NCBI GenBank assembly: GCA_963737075.1
Contig: CAVTRI010000002.1
Location: 1,488,001 to 1,552,000, forward strand
From: CAVTRI01 sp963737075
GTDB taxonomy: Bacteria; Actinomycetota; Acidimicrobiia; Acidimicrobiales; Palsa-688
Length of the DNA: 64,000 nucleotides
Reading direction: 5' to 3'
Position numbers and translations under genes: made by a program. Shown here piece after piece: positions 27,115-35,810 of this stretch. The notes beneath the pieces were generated by a model, which was not told the DNA's origin, searched no databases, and saw only the letters and a list, made by a program, of their open reading frames with translations. The number at the start of each line of letters is the position of its first letter. Positions within the stretch are counted from its first letter, which is position 1.

Positions 27115-27193
27115 AGGATCGCGGACAGAAGCGAAGGTCGGCAGGCGCAAGTACGTGATGAAACGAGCCCAAATCGGACAGGGGGGGGTTTCT

Positions 27194-28474
27194 ATGAAAT
27201 ACCGGTATCGTGCCTTGGCTGCCGCCGGGGTGGCAGCGTTGGTGGCCGCTGGGTGCGGGTCTTCGAGCAAGAGCTCCGGCGGTGGGGGTGGCGGCGCCAA
27301 CCAGGCCAGCGCGCCTGGGCTGACCGCCTCCACCATCACTATCGGCTTGGTCACGGAGCTCACCGGCGCCGCCTCGACCGAGTACATCAACACCCCGAAG
27401 GCGGTGCAGGCTCGGATCGACGCCCAGAACGCCGCAGGTGGCGTTGACGGGCGCCAACTGAAGCTGGTGGTCGAGGACGACCAGACCACCCCCGCGGGCA
27501 ACCAGACGGCGTCACAGCTGCTGATCCAAAAGGGCGTGTTCGCGGTTATCAACGAGTCCGCATTGACCTTTGCCGGCGCCCGGGTGCTGCAGCAGGCGGG
27601 CGTGCCAGTGATCGGCAACGGCGTCGACGGCAACGAATGGGGCGAGCAGCCCTACACCAACATGTTTACCTTTAGCGGCACGGGCTCGACGGCGACCGGC
27701 ACGGACCCCCACGGCCCCCAGTACACCGTCTTCGGGAACTTCATCAAGGGCCAGGGAGCCACCAGCCTGGCCAGCTTCGGCTATTCCATTCCGCCGTCCT
27801 CCGCCCAAGCGGCTAAGGGAGCGGCCGAATCCGCCCGGGCGGCGGGGGTCAAGGTTGGCTTGGTCGACACCAGCATCCCTCTCGGCAGTGTGAACGCCAC
27901 CCCCATCGCGCTGCAGATCAAACAATCCGGGGCGGACGCCCTGCAGCTGGCGATGGACAACAACACCAACTTCGCGATCATCACCGCCGCCAAGCAGGCG
28001 GGAGCGAACCTGAAGGCCGCGGTTGCGGCCGCGGGCTACGGCCAGACGCTCCTGGATGATCCATCTGCGGTGGCCGCCGCCCAGGGCGTCTACTTCGAGT
28101 CCCTCTTCGCTCCTGAAGGGCCGGCGGTGGACGCCATGAAGGCGACGTTTACCAAGTACGCCGGGTTCTCCGGCGTGCCGGACATCCAATGGGCGTCCGG
28201 GTACGTCGGCGCCGATCTGGTCATCAAGGGGCTCGAGTTGGCGGGGAAGAACCCGACCCGCCAGTCGTTCATGAATGGACTGCGCGGCGTCACCAATTAC
28301 ACCGCCGGCGGGCTACTACCCAACCCGGCGAACTTCAGCCTCAGCGAGTTCGGCACATCTCCGGATACCGCCTGCGGGTACTTCACGAAACTGCAAGGCA
28401 GCACGTTCGTTCCTGTGCCCGCCGACGGCAAGCCCGTTTGCGGCACGAAGATCCCCAACTCCAACGTGGCCTAG
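27194..28474 (+). CDS. Solute-binding lipoprotein (ABC-type, Leu/Ile/Val-binding fold)
   Basis: A protein of about 426 residues with a lipoprotein signal peptide ending LVAAGCGSSS, a glycine-rich linker, and the type 1 binding fold: TITIGLVTELTGAASTEYIN, ARIDAQNAAGGVDGRQLKLV, VEDDQTTPAGNQ and GVPDIQWASGYVGADLVIKG. It would sit on the outer face of the membrane and capture a small molecule. The ATG after a G-run (AGGGGGGGGTTTCT) is chosen. An upstream in-frame ATG adds 13 residues before the signal and is less likely. No permease or ATPase genes are in the window. It is distinct from the paralogous pair at 20579 and 37589. Confidence 0.9.
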   Translation: MKYRYRALAAAGVAALVAAGCGSSSKSSGGGGGGANQASAPGLTASTITIGLVTELTGAASTEYINTPKAVQARIDAQNAAGGVDGRQLKLVVEDDQTTPAGNQTASQLLIQKGVFAVINESALTFAGARVLQQAGVPVIGNGVDGNEWGEQPYTNMFTFSGTGSTATGTDPHGPQYTVFGNFIKGQGATSLASFGYSIPPSSAQAAKGAAESARAAGVKVGLVDTSIPLGSVNATPIALQIKQSGADALQLAMDNNTNFAIITAAKQAGANLKAAVAAAGYGQTLLDDPSAVAAAQGVYFESLFAPEGPAVDAMKATFTKYAGFSGVPDIQWASGYVGADLVIKGLELAGKNPTRQSFMNGLRGVTNYTAGGLLPNPANFSLSEFGTSPDTACGYFTKLQGSTFVPVPADGKPVCGTKIPNSNVA

Positions 28475-28548
28475 TGCGCCTTCTTTTCTGCTTGGGCACT
28501 GTGCCTGCCGGGCTCGGTCAGCTCTTCGGGGTTCGTACCGGCGTAAGG

Positions 28549-29292
28549 CTAAGAGATCACCGCCCCGCCGTTGACCCCGATGATCTGGCCGGTGATGTAT
28601 CCAGCCTCTTCGGAGCAGAGGAAGGCGCACGCGGCGGCGATGTCGTCACTGGTTCCGAGGCGGCCGACGGGTATGCGACTGACCATTTGCGCAGTGTCGA
28701 GATTCCCCACGGTCTGCGCTTCCCGGGCCATCGGTGTGTCGATGGAGGACGGGGGAATCGTATTGACGGTGATGCCGTGGGGCGCGAACTCGCGAGCGAG
28801 CGACTTGGTCATGGCGATCACGCCGCCCTTGGATGCTACATAGTGGGCCATGCGGGGCGCTCCGGTCTGGGCGCCGGAGGAGGAGATGGTGACGACGCGC
28901 CCCCACTTGGCCTCCACCATGTCGGGAATGGCGGATTGGATGCAGTGGAACGTGCCGGTTAGGTTTACCGCGATCACCTGGTTCCAGGACTCCAGCGTGA
29001 TGTCTTCGAACGGCGTGAAACGGGAGATGCCGGCGCTGGTCACGAGAATGTCGATCGGGCCGAGCTCGGAGCGCACGTCATGCATGGCCCGGTCGACCGA
29101 GGCGCGGTCCGAAACGTTGACCGTGCAGGCAGTGCTCTTGACACCGTACTGCGCGAGGTCGCTGGTGGCCTGTGCAGCTGCGTCGCCGTTCACATCGAGG
29201 ACCGCCACCGGGTGTCCCCGTTTGGCTAAATGGTGGCAGATCGACAGCCCGATTCCCGACGCCCCCCCAGTGATCACCGCCACCCGACTCAT
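28549..29292 (-). CDS. SDR-family oxidoreductase
   Basis: A 247-residue NAD(P)-dependent dehydrogenase. The nucleotide loop is VAVITGGASGIGLSI, the NAG-equivalent is VTSAGISRF, and the catalytic Ser-Tyr-Lys are in VVTISSSGAQ and AHYVASKGGVIAMTK. The C-terminus GYITGQIIGVNGGAVIS is typical of the FabG-like group. The start ATG follows GAGGGACAT; a longer frame adds eight residues without a better site. It is transcribed away from the luciferase-like gene at 29381, and the palindromic operator lies between the two. Confidence 0.92.
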   Translation of the reverse strand: MSRVAVITGGASGIGLSICHHLAKRGHPVAVLDVNGDAAAQATSDLAQYGVKSTACTVNVSDRASVDRAMHDVRSELGPIDILVTSAGISRFTPFEDITLESWNQVIAVNLTGTFHCIQSAIPDMVEAKWGRVVTISSSGAQTGAPRMAHYVASKGGVIAMTKSLAREFAPHGITVNTIPPSSIDTPMAREAQTVGNLDTAQMVSRIPVGRLGTSDDIAAACAFLCSEEAGYITGQIIGVNGGAVIS

Positions 29293-29354
29293 ATGTCCCT
29301 CGACTTTCGTACACATGCTTCGTGTCCTGAACGTCGCGCTACAGTAGACGAAAT

Positions 29355-29368
29355 CTCAAGTACTTGAG
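29355..29368. promoter_or_regulatory. Putative operator CTCAAGTACTTGAG
   Basis: A perfect 14-bp palindrome in the divergent region between the SDR and the luciferase-like gene, 12 bases before the latter. Near copies lie at 44781, 45973 and 47254, each just upstream of a catabolic gene. Confidence 0.6.
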
Positions 29369-29380
29369 GAGGGCGCGGGG

Positions 29381-30337
29381 ATGCGCGTAGGGCTCATGAT
29401 CGGCTCCGACCGCGATCGAGAACGAGGGCAACGGTTACACGGCATGGTGGATGATGCCCGGATCGCGGAAGAGCAGGGCTTCACCTCCTACTGGGTGCCG
29501 CAGATCCCCGGCTATGTCGATGCCCTGACCGTCATCGCCTTGATGGGGCAGGCCACCTCCCGGATCGAGCTCGGTACGGCCGTGATGCCGGTGCAGACCC
29601 GCCACCCCGTCACCATGGCCCAGCAGTCCCTCACCACCCAAGCCGCCTGCCAGGGCCGGTTTACCCTCGGGCTGGGCGCCTCCCATCACTGGATTGTCGA
29701 GGACCAGCTCGGTCTCCCCTATGCCCACCCGGCCCAGCTCGTGCGCAACTACCTCGAGGTCCTCAACGCATCCATCGCCGGTCGCGGCCGGGTAGACGTA
29801 GAAAACGAGGACTTCCGGGTGCACAGCCCGATGGACGTGACCGACATCGCGTCCAACCCGCTGGTGATCGCCGCCTTGGGACCGGTGATGCTGCGCATCG
29901 CTGCCGAGCTGACGGATGGGACCATTCTGTGGATGGCCGACGAACGGGCGGTCGCCGATCACGTGGTGCCGACCATCACCAAGGCCGCCGACGCCGCCCG
30001 TCCGTCGGTGCCGCGGGTGATTGCGTGCGTCCCTGTGGCCCTGTGCCCGAACGATGAGGTGGAGCAGGCCCGGCAGATCGCCAGCAACATGCTCGGCCAC
30101 GCCGAGATCTCGCCCAACTACCTTCGCCTGCTCGAACACGGCGACGCCAACGATGTGGGCGACGTGATGGCCGCGGGTGACGAAGCGGCGGTCGAGGGCC
30201 GGCTTGAGCGGTTCCGCGATGCGGGCGTGACCGACCTCGCGGCGCGGGTCGTACCGCTAGGCAAGACTGCGGAGGCACGGATCGATTCCCGTGGCCGAAC
30301 ACAGGAATTCGTTGCCTCATTGTGCCCTGAGCTGTAG
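29381..30337 (+). CDS. LLM-class F420-dependent oxidoreductase
   Basis: A 318-residue protein of the luciferase-like monooxygenase TIM-barrel family. MRVGLMIGSDRDRERGQ, AEEQGFTSYWVPQIPGYVDA and SRIELGTAVMPVQTRHPVTM are the typical opening; FTLGLGASHHWIVEDQLG and NYLEVL follow. The group uses F420 or FMN to oxidise or reduce organic substrates. The length is normal, unlike the deleted copy at 22108. The start overlaps nothing. GGAGGGCG lies before the ATG and partly follows the palindromic operator, so repressor binding would block initiation. The next gene starts 13 bases downstream. Confidence 0.9.
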   Translation: MRVGLMIGSDRDRERGQRLHGMVDDARIAEEQGFTSYWVPQIPGYVDALTVIALMGQATSRIELGTAVMPVQTRHPVTMAQQSLTTQAACQGRFTLGLGASHHWIVEDQLGLPYAHPAQLVRNYLEVLNASIAGRGRVDVENEDFRVHSPMDVTDIASNPLVIAALGPVMLRIAAELTDGTILWMADERAVADHVVPTITKAADAARPSVPRVIACVPVALCPNDEVEQARQIASNMLGHAEISPNYLRLLEHGDANDVGDVMAAGDEAAVEGRLERFRDAGVTDLAARVVPLGKTAEARIDSRGRTQEFVASLCPEL

Positions 30338-30349
30338 GAGAGTTCTGCC

Positions 30350-31300
30350 GTGCGGGTTGGGATCATCGGCACCGGCTTTGGCGCACGAGTGGTGGCGCCG
30401 TCGTTCGAGGCGACCGAAGGATGCGATGTCGCCGGCGTCGTGTCTCCCCGCGACGAGGCCTCCGTAAAGGCACTGTGCGAGCGGGGCGACCTCGATCTGG
30501 TGTCGGTGCACTCGCCACCGTTCATGCACTTCGATCACGTCCGTCGCGCGCTCGACGCCGGGCATGCTGTCCTGTGCGACAAGCCCTTCGGTCGCAACGC
30601 GGAAGAGGCGGCCGAGATGTGCGGCCTGGCGGGCGACGCGGGAGTGGCGGCATTGGTCAACTTCGAGATGCGCTACGACCCGGTGCGGCGACACCTGCGG
30701 CGGATGGTCCGCGACGGTGCGCTCGGAAGGCCGGAGCACGTGCTGTGCACGTCGATTCTCGCGCTGTCGCGTTCACCGATGCGCCCGTACGGGTGGCTCT
30801 TCGACGCCGAACTGGGCGGGGGCTGGATCGGCGCGTGGGGTTCCCACCTGATCGACTTCATCAGGTGGGTGTTCGGGGAGATCGTCGATGGCACGGCGTC
30901 GTTGCGTACGGCCATCCCGGAGCGACCGGACCGCGAAGGGCGGGTGTGCCGATGCACCGCCGAGGACGGCTTTACCGCCTCGTTTGGTTCCGCCTCGGGC
31001 GTCACCGTCAGCGTCGACAGCACCTTTGCGGCGCCCGTGAACATGCCTCCGCGACTCACGATCGTCGGGTGCGACGCCGCGGTGGAATTGGTCGGTGCGA
31101 CGCGCGTGACCCGTCGCGACGCGGCCGGCGGCGAGGAGGAGATCGTCGTGCCGGGTGCCGACGGAGGGCTCTCGCTGACTATGCGGAAGTGGGCGGCCGT
31201 CATCCGCGACGCGGCGCTGGGCGGACCTCTGCCCGCGGACGCGCCCACGTTCGCCGACGGCCTGGCGTGTCGCCAGGTGATGGACCGCCTGCTCGCCTGA
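30350..31300 (+). CDS. Gfo/Idh/MocA-family oxidoreductase
   Basis: A 316-residue NAD(P)-dependent dehydrogenase. The Rossmann start is VGIIGTGFGARVVAPSFEA, DLVSVHSPPFMHFDHVRRAL is followed by CDKPFG, the E-K-P-like motif of the family, and the C-terminal sheet contains YGWLFDAELGGGWIGAWGSH. The GTG start follows AGGAGAG. Members oxidise or reduce sugars, cyclitols, dipyrrins and other ring compounds, so the substrate is open. It is very likely co-transcribed with the luciferase-like gene and convergent with the reductase gene at 31307, six bases away. Confidence 0.88.
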   Translation: MRVGIIGTGFGARVVAPSFEATEGCDVAGVVSPRDEASVKALCERGDLDLVSVHSPPFMHFDHVRRALDAGHAVLCDKPFGRNAEEAAEMCGLAGDAGVAALVNFEMRYDPVRRHLRRMVRDGALGRPEHVLCTSILALSRSPMRPYGWLFDAELGGGWIGAWGSHLIDFIRWVFGEIVDGTASLRTAIPERPDREGRVCRCTAEDGFTASFGSASGVTVSVDSTFAAPVNMPPRLTIVGCDAAVELVGATRVTRRDAAGGEEEIVVPGADGGLSLTMRKWAAVIRDAALGGPLPADAPTFADGLACRQVMDRLLA

Positions 31301-31306
31301 GAACGT

Positions 31307-32431
31307 TCAGAACGACTCGTACTCGACGGTGATGCTCCGTCCCTTCGGGAGCGACTGGCAGGTGAGAATCCAGCCCTCGTCGACCTCTTCGGGCGTGAGG
31401 GCGTTGTTGACCCGCATCTTGGCGCTGCCCTCACGGAGAATCGCCATGCACGTCGCGCAGTCGCCCGCTTCGCAGGAGAAGGGCGGATTGAGGCCACCCC
31501 GCCGGGCGGTCTCGAGCACCGTGTCCGCGCGCTGGTACGGAACGGTTGTCTTCTTGCCCTTCATGATGATGGTCACCGACTCCGCGACTTCCTCCCCGCT
31601 GCTGGCGATGACGGCGGCCGGAGGGCGCTCGCCTGCTACGACAGCAGGTTCGCTGCCGATATTGAACCGCTCTATAAAGATGCGTTCGGGCGTCACGCCA
31701 ATCGTGAGGAGCGTGCTTTCGACGAGATCCATGAACGGTTCCGGCCCACAGACATAGAAGTCGCCGTTGTCCGCGCCGCCGATGAACGCCCGGATGGCGA
31801 TGGCGTCGACGTATCCGGAATCTGTGTCGAAATGGCGGCGAATGTCGAACCGATCGGGATAGCGAGTCTGGAGGTCGGCCAGGTTCGCATCGAAGATGAC
31901 CGACTCCCGGCTCCGGTTCGCGTACAGGATCCGAACGGGACGGTGCGTGGTGGCCAGGGCGGTCTTCACGATGGAGATGACCGGCGTCACGCCGCTTCCG
32001 CCACAAAAGGCCACCACGGGAGCTTCCGTGACGCCGAGGCAGAAGACCCCCGCTGGCCGGGTGACTTCCAGCACCTCCCCGACGGCGACGCGGTCGAGAA
32101 ACCAGTTGGAGACCAGGCCGCCGGGCACCCTTTTGACGGTTACCGTCAACTCCGGGTCGGTGTCGGGAGCGCTCGACATGGAGTAGGAGCGGAGGTGCTC
32201 GTCTCCGTCAGTCCGCACCCGGAAGGTGCAGAACTGGCCCGAGCGGTACCGGAAGCTGTCTTGCAGTTCGGGCGGAACATCGAGCACGAACGATCTCGTA
32301 TCGGAGGTTTCGTCGACGATCCGCTTGACGGTCAGGCGATGGAATCCGTGCGCGCGCAGGACCGCCTCCTCGGCTTTGGCCGGAGCCGGCGCGCCAGAGC
32401 CCGTCGTCATACGCTCGACGCTATCCGTCAT
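31307..32431 (-). CDS. KshB-like FAD/2Fe-2S oxidoreductase (oxygenase reductase)
   Basis: A 374-residue three-domain reductase. The FAD-binding domain has RSYSMSSAPD, the NAD domain has AFCGGSGVTPVISIVKTAL and YVCGPEPFMDLVE, and the C-terminal plant-type ferredoxin domain has CEAGDCATC with a distal Cys in ILTCQ. This order (FAD, NAD, then 2Fe-2S) is that of KshB and related reductases that feed Rieske oxygenases such as 3-ketosteroid 9-alpha-hydroxylase. The Rieske oxygenase at 48277 is a plausible partner although 16 kb away; the P450s are alternatives. A SnoaL-like gene lies 12 bases upstream in the same direction. Confidence 0.92.
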   Translation of the reverse strand: MTDSVERMTTGSGAPAPAKAEEAVLRAHGFHRLTVKRIVDETSDTRSFVLDVPPELQDSFRYRSGQFCTFRVRTDGDEHLRSYSMSSAPDTDPELTVTVKRVPGGLVSNWFLDRVAVGEVLEVTRPAGVFCLGVTEAPVVAFCGGSGVTPVISIVKTALATTHRPVRILYANRSRESVIFDANLADLQTRYPDRFDIRRHFDTDSGYVDAIAIRAFIGGADNGDFYVCGPEPFMDLVESTLLTIGVTPERIFIERFNIGSEPAVVAGERPPAAVIASSGEEVAESVTIIMKGKKTTVPYQRADTVLETARRGGLNPPFSCEAGDCATCMAILREGSAKMRVNNALTPEEVDEGWILTCQSLPKGRSITVEYESF

Positions 32432-32443
32432 TGCGGGAAGGAA

Positions 32444-32926
32444 TCAGTCCTCGGGGAACGCGCGGCGAAGAATATCGTTCGCTTCGGATCCTCCGTCGAT
32501 CACGTGATTGATCCGCTTCGTGACACGCCAACCGTCCGTCGTACGTCGGAACTCCCAGTAGTTCGCAGAGACCCGCCACACCTCGTAGCCTTCGGGCGTG
32601 TGGCGGTACACACGCGTGTATCCGACGGCGTCCGCGTGGTCTCCTTCCACGTTCACGATCGGAAATGCCGGTATGTGGGCAGACCCCGCATGTATGAGGG
32701 ACTGATGACCTTCACCGTAGACCATCGCCCTGATCGCCGCCGGGGTGACCAGGTATGAGAGGTCGGATTGCAGGACGGCGTCGTCGGTGAACAGCGCGGC
32801 TGCCGTCTCACCGTTACCGGTATCGACGGCGGGGCCCCAGCTATTGATGAGTCGAAGGATGGCGAGCTCGTCCTCGACCCGGGTGACGCGCGCTTCCAAC
32901 GCAGCCACGCGGTCGTCTCGTTCCAT
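32444..32926 (-). CDS. SnoaL-like (NTF2-fold) small protein
   Basis: A 160-residue protein with an N-terminal helix (VAALEARVTRVEDELAILRL) and then the cone-shaped NTF2 fold: INSWGPAVDTGNGETAAALF, TDDAVLQSDLSYLVTPAAIR, and the closing strands VWRVSANYWEFRRTTDGWRV. Proteins of this type include polyketide cyclases, dehydratases and steroid isomerases. Acid residues suited to proton transfer are present, but no catalytic set can be assigned. It lies between the DinB-like and KshB-like genes and probably shares their transcript. Confidence 0.82.
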   Translation of the reverse strand: MERDDRVAALEARVTRVEDELAILRLINSWGPAVDTGNGETAAALFTDDAVLQSDLSYLVTPAAIRAMVYGEGHQSLIHAGSAHIPAFPIVNVEGDHADAVGYTRVYRHTPEGYEVWRVSANYWEFRRTTDGWRVTKRINHVIDGGSEANDILRRAFPED

Positions 32927-32943
32927 CGCCGCCCTTTGCCGAC

Positions 32944-33558
32944 TCAGGAGGATGCCGTCGAGAACAGGGTCCCTTCGGCGTCAAGGAGATGATGGTGCGC
33001 CTCGTGGACAGCGTTGCGGGCCAACCCGGCGACGGTGAACGAGTAGACACCATATTGTCCACGGTCGTTGATCACGATCCTGGACCACGCGTCTGGTTCC
33101 ATGTGTGCGACGGTGTCCGCCAGCCGGGAGGCTTGCGTCTCGATATCGTCAGCCAGTTCCTCAGGATGTAATCGGTTGTACTCTTCCCAGACCTCTTGAG
33201 GCGGGTTGAAGATCGGCACCGTCGGGGCATCCTGCTCGACCCCGAGAACCATCCGATCTCCGTACACGCGCAAGATGTCACGGACATGGGCACCGTACTG
33301 AAGGGGGGAGTTCACCCCGGGTTTGGGGATCCTTCGAAGATAGGCCTCGTCCGCACCCAGGAGGAACTCGCGCCACTTCCCGGCCAGCTCTGCAGCGAGG
33401 ACTCCGAGAGAGGTCGGGTCCATTGCGGCCGGGTTGAAGTGGCATTGAGGGCACGGCTCATGCTGGATACGAGGCCACTGCCACCCTTCGCCTCGAGCCG
33501 CCCTGAGCTGTTCAAGCGCATCCGGAGGCCTCGGCTGCTGCGCTGACGGAGTGGTCAC
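32944..33558 (-). CDS. DinB/MDMPI-like four-helix protein
   Basis: A 204-residue protein with the DinB-type pattern: LQYGAHVRDILRVYGDRM, VLGVEQDAPTVPIFNPPQ, then AVHEAHHHLLDAEGTLFS. The His residues in YGAHV and EAHHHLLD match the metal triad of DinB/mycothiol-dependent isomerase-like proteins. An N-terminal EPCPQCHFNPAAM segment with C-x-x-C is unusual and could bind metal. These enzymes often use mycothiol, an actinobacterial thiol, as cofactor; here that is an inference. It is divergent from the amidohydrolase at 33708. Confidence 0.7.
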   Translation of the reverse strand: MTTPSAQQPRPPDALEQLRAARGEGWQWPRIQHEPCPQCHFNPAAMDPTSLGVLAAELAGKWREFLLGADEAYLRRIPKPGVNSPLQYGAHVRDILRVYGDRMVLGVEQDAPTVPIFNPPQEVWEEYNRLHPEELADDIETQASRLADTVAHMEPDAWSRIVINDRGQYGVYSFTVAGLARNAVHEAHHHLLDAEGTLFSTASS

Positions 33559-33620
33559 GGGCCGAGCATATCGCTGTGCGTCCCCCCGCCCTCACCGAGC
33601 GGCGGCCGGTCCGTTCTAAC

Positions 33621-33636
33621 ATTGACATCGGAGTCA
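33621..33636. promoter_or_regulatory. Putative operator TTGACATCGGAGTCAA
   Basis: An inverted repeat (TTGAC, six bases, GTCAA) in the divergent region between the DinB-like gene and the amidohydrolase. Related 16-mers occur at 35749 and 37516, the latter beside a TetR gene. Confidence 0.5.
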
Positions 33637-33707
33637 AGCGAGAGGTAAGATGCTGCCAGCCTCAGGTGACGCGTGCCTGCAGGCCTTGAGATCCGGGGGT
33701 CTCATCG

Positions 33708-34949
33708 ATGGCAAACACTGAGTACATCCAGGTCACGCACCGGGAGCTGCCCTATCCGACGTTCGATGCGGACAACCACCTCTACGAGAACCGGGACGCA
33801 CTCACCAAGTTTGTGCCTCGTGAGTACGACGGCTTGATCAAGTACGTCGACATCCAGGGGCGGACAAAGCTCGCTATCCGAGACAAGATTACTGACTACA
33901 TCCCCAACCCGACCTTTGCCAAGGTCGCGGTTCCTGGCGGGGCAGGTCTCGATGTGACCAAGGGCGGCAAGAGCTGGGATACGACAGCGATCATGGGCTT
34001 CAAAAGGATGGTCGCCATGCCTGGCATCGACGCCTTCTTTGACCCTGAGCCTCGGCTCGAGCTCATGAAGGAGATGGGCATCGACCGGACCCTGCTGTGG
34101 CCGACGCTCGCCAGCGCCCTGGAGGAGCGGCTGGCCGATGACCCGGACGCCGCTTGTGTCGCTATCCACGCGCTCAACGAGTGGATGCATGAGCACTGGA
34201 CCTACGTCTACGCCGACGCCCTCTTCGCCACCCCGATCATCTCGCTCGCGGTGCTCGATCGGGCGCTGGAGGAGCTCGAGTTCGTCGCCGAGCGCGGCGC
34301 CCGTGTCTTCTTGCTACGGGTCGCGCCCGTGCCCACTTGGAAGGGGAGGCGGTCGTTTGCCCTTCCCGAGTTCGACCCGTTCTGGGAGCGCGTCCAAGAG
34401 CTCGACATCGTCGTCGGGATGCACTCCGGAGACGCCGGGTACATGCGTTATATCAACGAGTGGGAGGGCATCCGTGACCTGGAGTCGAGCATCTCCCGTC
34501 ACGCCCGGCATGCTTCCCCTGCCTTCCTGGCCCTCAGCTCAGAGAAGGACAACCTGGTCGATGCGTTGGCGTCCATCATCGGACACGGGTTGGCGACCCG
34601 CTTTCCCCGCCTCCGGTTTATGCCGGTCGAGTTCGGCAGTAGCTGGATCCGTCCGTTCTACCAGCGGCTGCAGCGGAGGTACGACGCGTCGCCTGTGTTG
34701 TTCGACGAGAACCCTGTTGAGGTCTTCAACCGGAACCTGTGGGTGCACGCCTTCCACGAGCCCGACCCCAAGGGCCTGATCGACCTTGGCATCCCCGTCG
34801 ACCACATCATGTTCGGCTCGGACTTCCCTCACCCTGAGGGCATGAGCGACCCATTGGCGTACGCGGAGCTGGTCAAGGATCTTCCACTTGAGCAGCAGGC
34901 GCTGATCATGGGCGGCTCGCTGTCGAAGGCGATGCGCGTCGGCGCGTAG
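33708..34949 (+). CDS. Amidohydrolase 2 family metal-dependent hydrolase
   Basis: A 413-residue protein of the same family as the genes at 22662, sharing only family motifs. ELPYPTFDADNHLYENRDAL starts the barrel with D-x-D-N-H. MKEMGIDRTLLWPTLASALE, ALNEWMHEHWTYV and IVVGMHSGDAGYMRYIN (His region) follow. The late metal/catalytic Asp is in HIMFGSDFPHPEGMSDP. These enzymes hydrolyse or decarboxylate ring-derived acids. The ATG is preceded only weakly by a purine site. Transcription probably starts at the divergent promoter with the putative TetR operator. Confidence 0.85.
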   Translation: MANTEYIQVTHRELPYPTFDADNHLYENRDALTKFVPREYDGLIKYVDIQGRTKLAIRDKITDYIPNPTFAKVAVPGGAGLDVTKGGKSWDTTAIMGFKRMVAMPGIDAFFDPEPRLELMKEMGIDRTLLWPTLASALEERLADDPDAACVAIHALNEWMHEHWTYVYADALFATPIISLAVLDRALEELEFVAERGARVFLLRVAPVPTWKGRRSFALPEFDPFWERVQELDIVVGMHSGDAGYMRYINEWEGIRDLESSISRHARHASPAFLALSSEKDNLVDALASIIGHGLATRFPRLRFMPVEFGSSWIRPFYQRLQRRYDASPVLFDENPVEVFNRNLWVHAFHEPDPKGLIDLGIPVDHIMFGSDFPHPEGMSDPLAYAELVKDLPLEQQALIMGGSLSKAMRVGA

Positions 34950-34978
34950 CCCGGCTCCGCGGCTCTATCGGAGGCTCG

Positions 34979-35072
34979 TTTTCGACTGCGGGCGCGCTTT
35001 TTGATCGCGGGTCCGCTATTTGATCGCGGGTCCCGATTTCGACTGCGGGTCCGTTTTCGATTGCGGGTCCCC
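34979..35072. repeat. Five tandem copies of an 18-19-bp repeat
   Basis: The consensus is TTTTCGAYTGCGGGTCCG, with copies starting near 34979, 34998, 35017, 35036 and 35054; two copies read TTTGATCGCGGGTCC. They stand directly behind the amidohydrolase stop. The rest of the gap to 35271 has no convincing gene. Confidence 0.8.
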
Positions 35073-35271
35073 TCGCACCGTTCTCGGTCCGTTCGCGCAC
35101 CCACGAGGTAGGGGAGAGAAGGACCGGGAAAAGGTCCGGAGGACCCGTGGCGACAAACGGACCCATGTTTCAGGCCACACCGCCCGGCGGGGCTGCGGGA
35201 CCAAAAGGGGGCCCTCAAAAGGCGGCGGACCAGGCCCTTGCGGAAGCTCGCCAGATCCATCCGCGACCCGC

Positions 35272-35724
35272 TTATTCGGCCGGTGCCCCTGTCGGTTCGG
35301 GGCGCCTGGGATCGTGTGGCTTCCCGGTGTCGCGCGCTCCACTGCGCCGCAGGAACGTCATCGACCGGGTGGCCAGCCGCCAGCCCTTGTCAGTCCGGGT
35401 GTAGGTGTCGTTGTACCAGCCGATGCGCATGTCATGATTGGTCTGGTCGACGAAGCACAGTGGCTGGTAGCCCTTGCCGGTGTCGCCGTCAAGATCGAGT
35501 TCAGGCGGGCCCACCAAGAACAGTCCTTTGGGGGCGGCCGCCACCAGCGTGGGGAAGTCTTGAAGCTGGTAGGTCGACCCGAATGCGCTATAGGTGCCGC
35601 CGGGAGCGAAAACCTCGGACATCACCGTCTCGACGTCGTCCTGGGTCATATGCACGGCGTATTTGGCCAACAATTGTTGGATCTCGACGACGTCAGACAT
35701 GTGTTTATCGTCCACCAAAGGCAC
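35272..35724 (-). CDS. SnoaL-like (NTF2-fold) small protein
   Basis: A protein of about 142-150 residues. VVEIQQLLAKYAVHMTQDDV, ETVMSEVFAPGGTYSAFG and NDTYTRTDKGWRLATRSMTF follow the SnoaL/NTF2 pattern of helix, pocket and closing strands. Start choices are a GTG within GGGGGAGGTGCC, a second GTG eight bases behind that site, or the ATG giving MSDVVEIQQLL. The second GTG has the best spacing. It is likely a dehydratase, isomerase or binding protein of the catabolic pathway. The operator-like 16-mer lies 25 bases upstream. Confidence 0.82.
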   Translation of the reverse strand: MPLVDDKHMSDVVEIQQLLAKYAVHMTQDDVETVMSEVFAPGGTYSAFGSTYQLQDFPTLVAAAPKGLFLVGPPELDLDGDTGKGYQPLCFVDQTNHDMRIGWYNDTYTRTDKGWRLATRSMTFLRRSGARDTGKPHDPRRPEPTGAPAE

Positions 35725-35748
35725 CTCCCCCTGCAGGCGGTATTAATT

Positions 35749-35764
35749 TCGACATCGGGATCAA
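35749..35764. promoter_or_regulatory. Putative operator TCGACATCGGGATCAA
   Basis: It matches the site at 33621 at 13 of 16 positions and lies between the SDR gene and the SnoaL-like gene, just upstream of the latter. Confidence 0.45.
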
Positions 35765-35810
35765 ACCTATCAGATGCGGATATCGTGTCAAGGCCGTCGG
35801 ATATGCCCCG

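Noticed and set aside
34979..35072. Possible CRISPR array or iteron origin
   Set aside because: The units are contiguous with no spacers, and there is no replication initiator gene nearby.
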